Shown piece after piece: positions 62,306-64,000 of a stretch of DNA of 64,000 bases. Below the pieces are notes generated by a model that did no database searches, was not told where the DNA came from, and worked only from the letters and a program-made list of their open reading frames with translations. Origin of the DNA: Gracilibacillus alcaliphilus (GTDB lineage: Bacteria; Bacillota; Bacilli; Bacillales; Amphibacillaceae). Both the position numbers and the translations under genes were made by a program. The stretch's first letter is position 1; each line of letters begins with the position of its first letter. Where the stretch lies: NCBI RefSeq assembly GCF_016909015.1, contig NZ_JAFBFA010000021.1:26158-90157 (forward strand), read 5' to 3'.

Positions 62306-63019
62306 TTGGACAAGAATACGACAAGGGCAGCCTCCAATCATATCAAGAAATTGGTTGAAGACGGTTTTTATAAGGAAAAAGAAATGCTCCCTACAGAATA
62401 TGAACTCGCCAAGCATTTTAATTTATCCAGACAAGAAATTCGGGATGTTATTCATATTTTAGAGGAAGAGAAAGTGTTACTGCGCAGACCAGGTGTAGGA
62501 ATTTTTGTGAATGCCAAGCCGATCCTATCCTCAGGGATTGAACAGTTAGGCAGTGTTACTGAGATGATTATCCAAGCCGGCAAACAGCCAGGTGTGCAAT
62601 ATATTTCAGCGGAGATGGTAGAACCAACAGATCAAGACCGTAAACGATTTGAGCCATTGGAATTAGAGGAACTCGCTCAAATCGAACGAATCCGCACAGC
62701 AGATGGGGAACCAGTTGTATACTGTATTGACCGTGTCGATTACAGGCTGGTTCCATTAGATATGATTCACAGTCATGAATCCATCTTTCAAGCATTGAAG
62801 AGTTACGCCAACAAAGATATTGATTATGCAGTTGCTCATATTGAACCGATTGGCTACCATGAACGAATTTCACCACTGCTGCATTGTGAACCAGATCAAG
62901 CATTATTATTATTACGTCAGATGCACTATACAAAAGATAATGAACCGGTTTTATATTCGGCTAATTTTTTCCGAGCAGATGTCTTTAGTTTTTATGTATT
63001 AAGAAAAAGATTAACCTAA
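62306..63019 (+). CDS. ymfC: GntR-family (HutC/FarR) transcriptional regulator, YmfC type
   Basis: This 237-residue regulator has an N-terminal winged helix (KEMLPTEYELAKHFNLSRQEIRDVIHILEEEKVLLRRPGVGIFV). The C-terminal UTRA-type effector domain contains EELAQIERIRTADGEPVVYCIDRVDY and ADVFSFYVLRKRL. The YmfC position after spoIIIE is conserved. TTG 62306 is favoured by GAGGTG 9 bases upstream; an earlier TTG at 62267 would add thirteen residues. Effector unknown. Confidence 0.87.
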   Translation: MDKNTTRAASNHIKKLVEDGFYKEKEMLPTEYELAKHFNLSRQEIRDVIHILEEEKVLLRRPGVGIFVNAKPILSSGIEQLGSVTEMIIQAGKQPGVQYISAEMVEPTDQDRKRFEPLELEELAQIERIRTADGEPVVYCIDRVDYRLVPLDMIHSHESIFQALKSYANKDIDYAVAHIEPIGYHERISPLLHCEPDQALLLLRQMHYTKDNEPVLYSANFFRADVFSFYVLRKRLT

Positions 63020-63025
63020 AAAGTC

Positions 63026-63066
63026 ACTTTTTGAACAATCTCTTTAAAGTTTTCATTTTGAACTCG
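63026..63066. repeat. Short sequence resembling both MITE ends
   Basis: ACTTTTTGAACAA (63026–63038) equals one end of MITE copy B, and TTTTGAACTCG (63056–63066) equals part of the right end of copy A. They are only 17 bases apart. This may be a collapsed remnant. Confidence 0.3.
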
Positions 63067-63095
63067 ACAGGAGAATGGGAAGGCGGGTGAAGTAA

Positions 63096-63791
63096 ATGAA
63101 GATTATAGAGTTGCCCATTGTATTTGACTTTAACGGACAAAAGAATTACATCTATCCCAGTTTGATTGTATCGGATCATGAACTAACGCTAGTGGATACA
63201 GGATATCCGCACTTTTTGCCTGACATTGAAGAGGAAATAGCCAAAAAGGGATATGACATAAGAGATGTGAGTAATATCATCATTACACATTATGATGACG
63301 ATCATATCGGTTCTTTATCTGATTTCAAGACGAAATACCCCTGGATTCATATTATTGCCAGTGAGGTAGAATCTGCCTATATTAGCGGTGAAAAGAAAGC
63401 AGAACGGTTGGTTCAGGCGGAAGCAATGCTGGCACGAATGTCAGCAGAAGAAAAAGTGTTTGGTAGCTGGTTTGTACAGCAATTAAAAGCGTTACAACAT
63501 GTTCCAATTGATCAGAAGGTAAATGATGGTGAGATGATCTTAGATAATCAATGTCAAATTATAGCTACGCCGGGTCATACTTCCGGTCATATTTCTTTAT
63601 ATTTTCCAAACTTGCAAAGTGTTATTACAGGTGATGCCGCCGTGAACGAAGGTGGTAAATTGGCTATTGCCAATCCCGGCTTTTGTTTAGATATAGAGAA
63701 GGCGCAACAATCTTTGGCAAAAATAAACGAACGGAATGCTGCCTATTACTATTGTTATCATGGCGGAAGATATACTCATACCACAGACTGA
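63096..63791 (+). CDS. Metallo-beta-lactamase-fold hydrolase
   Basis: This 231-residue protein has the metallo-beta-lactamase fold. Motif LTLVDTGY, zinc motif IITHYDDDHIGSL (HxxxDH variant with tyrosine second), TPGHTSGHISLYF, and GDAAV with a late CYHGG supply the metal ligands. Family members include glyoxalase II-like and lactonase-like enzymes; the substrate is not evident. The gene replaces the ymfD/ymfF genes found after ymfC in B. subtilis. GGGTGA precedes the ATG. Confidence 0.85.
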   Translation: MKIIELPIVFDFNGQKNYIYPSLIVSDHELTLVDTGYPHFLPDIEEEIAKKGYDIRDVSNIIITHYDDDHIGSLSDFKTKYPWIHIIASEVESAYISGEKKAERLVQAEAMLARMSAEEKVFGSWFVQQLKALQHVPIDQKVNDGEMILDNQCQIIATPGHTSGHISLYFPNLQSVITGDAAVNEGGKLAIANPGFCLDIEKAQQSLAKINERNAAYYYCYHGGRYTHTTD

Positions 63792-63909
63792 AGCGAACTT
63801 GTGGATTATTATAATAAGCATATAGAAGTCACTTCGAGAGGTGTATATGGTTGGATTCATGATGAAAGAGCAATCGGAAATAGGTTTGTTCATAAGAATT
63901 ATGATTAAC

Positions 63910-63999
63910 TCAACTTTCGCACACTGAAATAGACAAGTAACCCTTGATATAGTTAGGTAAACCTGCCACCCATTGCTGTACTTGATTTTTTATTAATTT
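63910..63999 (-). CDS. Possible C-terminal end of a gene entering from the right edge
   Basis: On the minus strand a frame open to the window edge ends at 63910 and encodes KLIKNQVQQWVAGLPNYIKGYLSISVCES. It is only 29 codons and could be chance, but has balanced composition unlike the surrounding AT-rich DNA. No family is recognised. It would be the only minus-strand gene in the window. Confidence 0.2.
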   Translation of the reverse strand, partial: KLIKNQVQQWVAGLPNYIKGYLSISVCES

Positions 64000-64000
64000 T

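Noticed and set aside
1..64000. CRISPR arrays, tRNA or rRNA genes, prophage or complete insertion sequences.
   Set aside because: None was seen; repeats present are few, short and noncoding.

Overview
The window is a 64 kb piece of a low-GC, Gram-positive, motile, spore-forming chromosome. Gene content and order follow the Bacillus subtilis fla/che–rpsB–polC–nusA–infB–dap–spoIIIE segment almost gene for gene. AT-richness, Bacillaceae-type ribosome sites and many GTG/TTG starts suggest a member of the Bacillaceae, perhaps from the halophilic Gracilibacillus/Virgibacillus side. The genus cannot be fixed from this sequence alone. Every clear gene is on the + strand.

Layout. (1) 1–18524: second half of the fla/che operon. 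It runs from the 3' end of fliK through flgD, a small flagellar-operon gene, flgE, swrD, fliL, fliM, fliY, cheY, fliZ, fliP, fliQ, fliR, flhB, flhA, flhF, flhG, cheB, cheA, cheW, cheC, cheD and sigD. These genes cover hook, C-ring, export gate, chemotaxis and the flagellar sigma factor. (2) 18525–29305: swrB, then rpsB, tsf, pyrH, frr, uppS, cdsA, dxr, rasP and proS (translation, UMP kinase, isoprenoid and phospholipid synthesis, intramembrane proteolysis). (3) 29456–45741: polC, the nusA–infB operon (rimP, nusA, rnpM, ylxQ, infB, ylxP, rbfA), truB, ribF, rpsO, pnp, mlpA and ymxH. (4) 45856–51735: a YjbR-family gene, then dpaA, dpaB, asd, dapG and dapA, which make dipicolinate and lysine/diaminopimelate precursors. 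A sigma-K-like promoter precedes dpaA, and separate sigma-A-like promoters precede asd and dapA. (5) 51736–58366: an accessory sugar island at the place where B. subtilis carries rnjB. It encodes a DNA-binding PRD regulator, a detached EIIA-like protein, two near-identical EIIB copies flanking an EIIA, a fructose-type EIIC, an AlsE-like allulose-6-phosphate 3-epimerase and a HAD phosphatase. (6) 58568–63791: tepA, ylzJ, spoIIIE, a ymfC-type GntR regulator and a metallo-beta-lactamase-fold protein.

The most notable accessory signal is the sugar island. It looks like a dedicated uptake route in which a PTS-imported sugar phosphate is epimerised to fructose-6-phosphate. The gene array is unusual (EIIB–EIIA–EIIB, with two EIIB genes that are nearly identical in DNA), and a MITE-like element separates it from EIIC. 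Other structures not explained by genes are: a ~150 bp repeat present once in each orientation, one copy inserted between fliP and fliQ with flanking direct repeats; a 31 bp repeat shared by two intergenic regions; a perfect 12 bp hairpin lying between the only visible ribosome site and the start codon of swrD; a 10-codon reading frame overlapping the sigD start; and structured leaders before rpsB, tsf, pyrH, rpsO and dapA. No tRNA, rRNA, CRISPR array or intact insertion sequence was seen.
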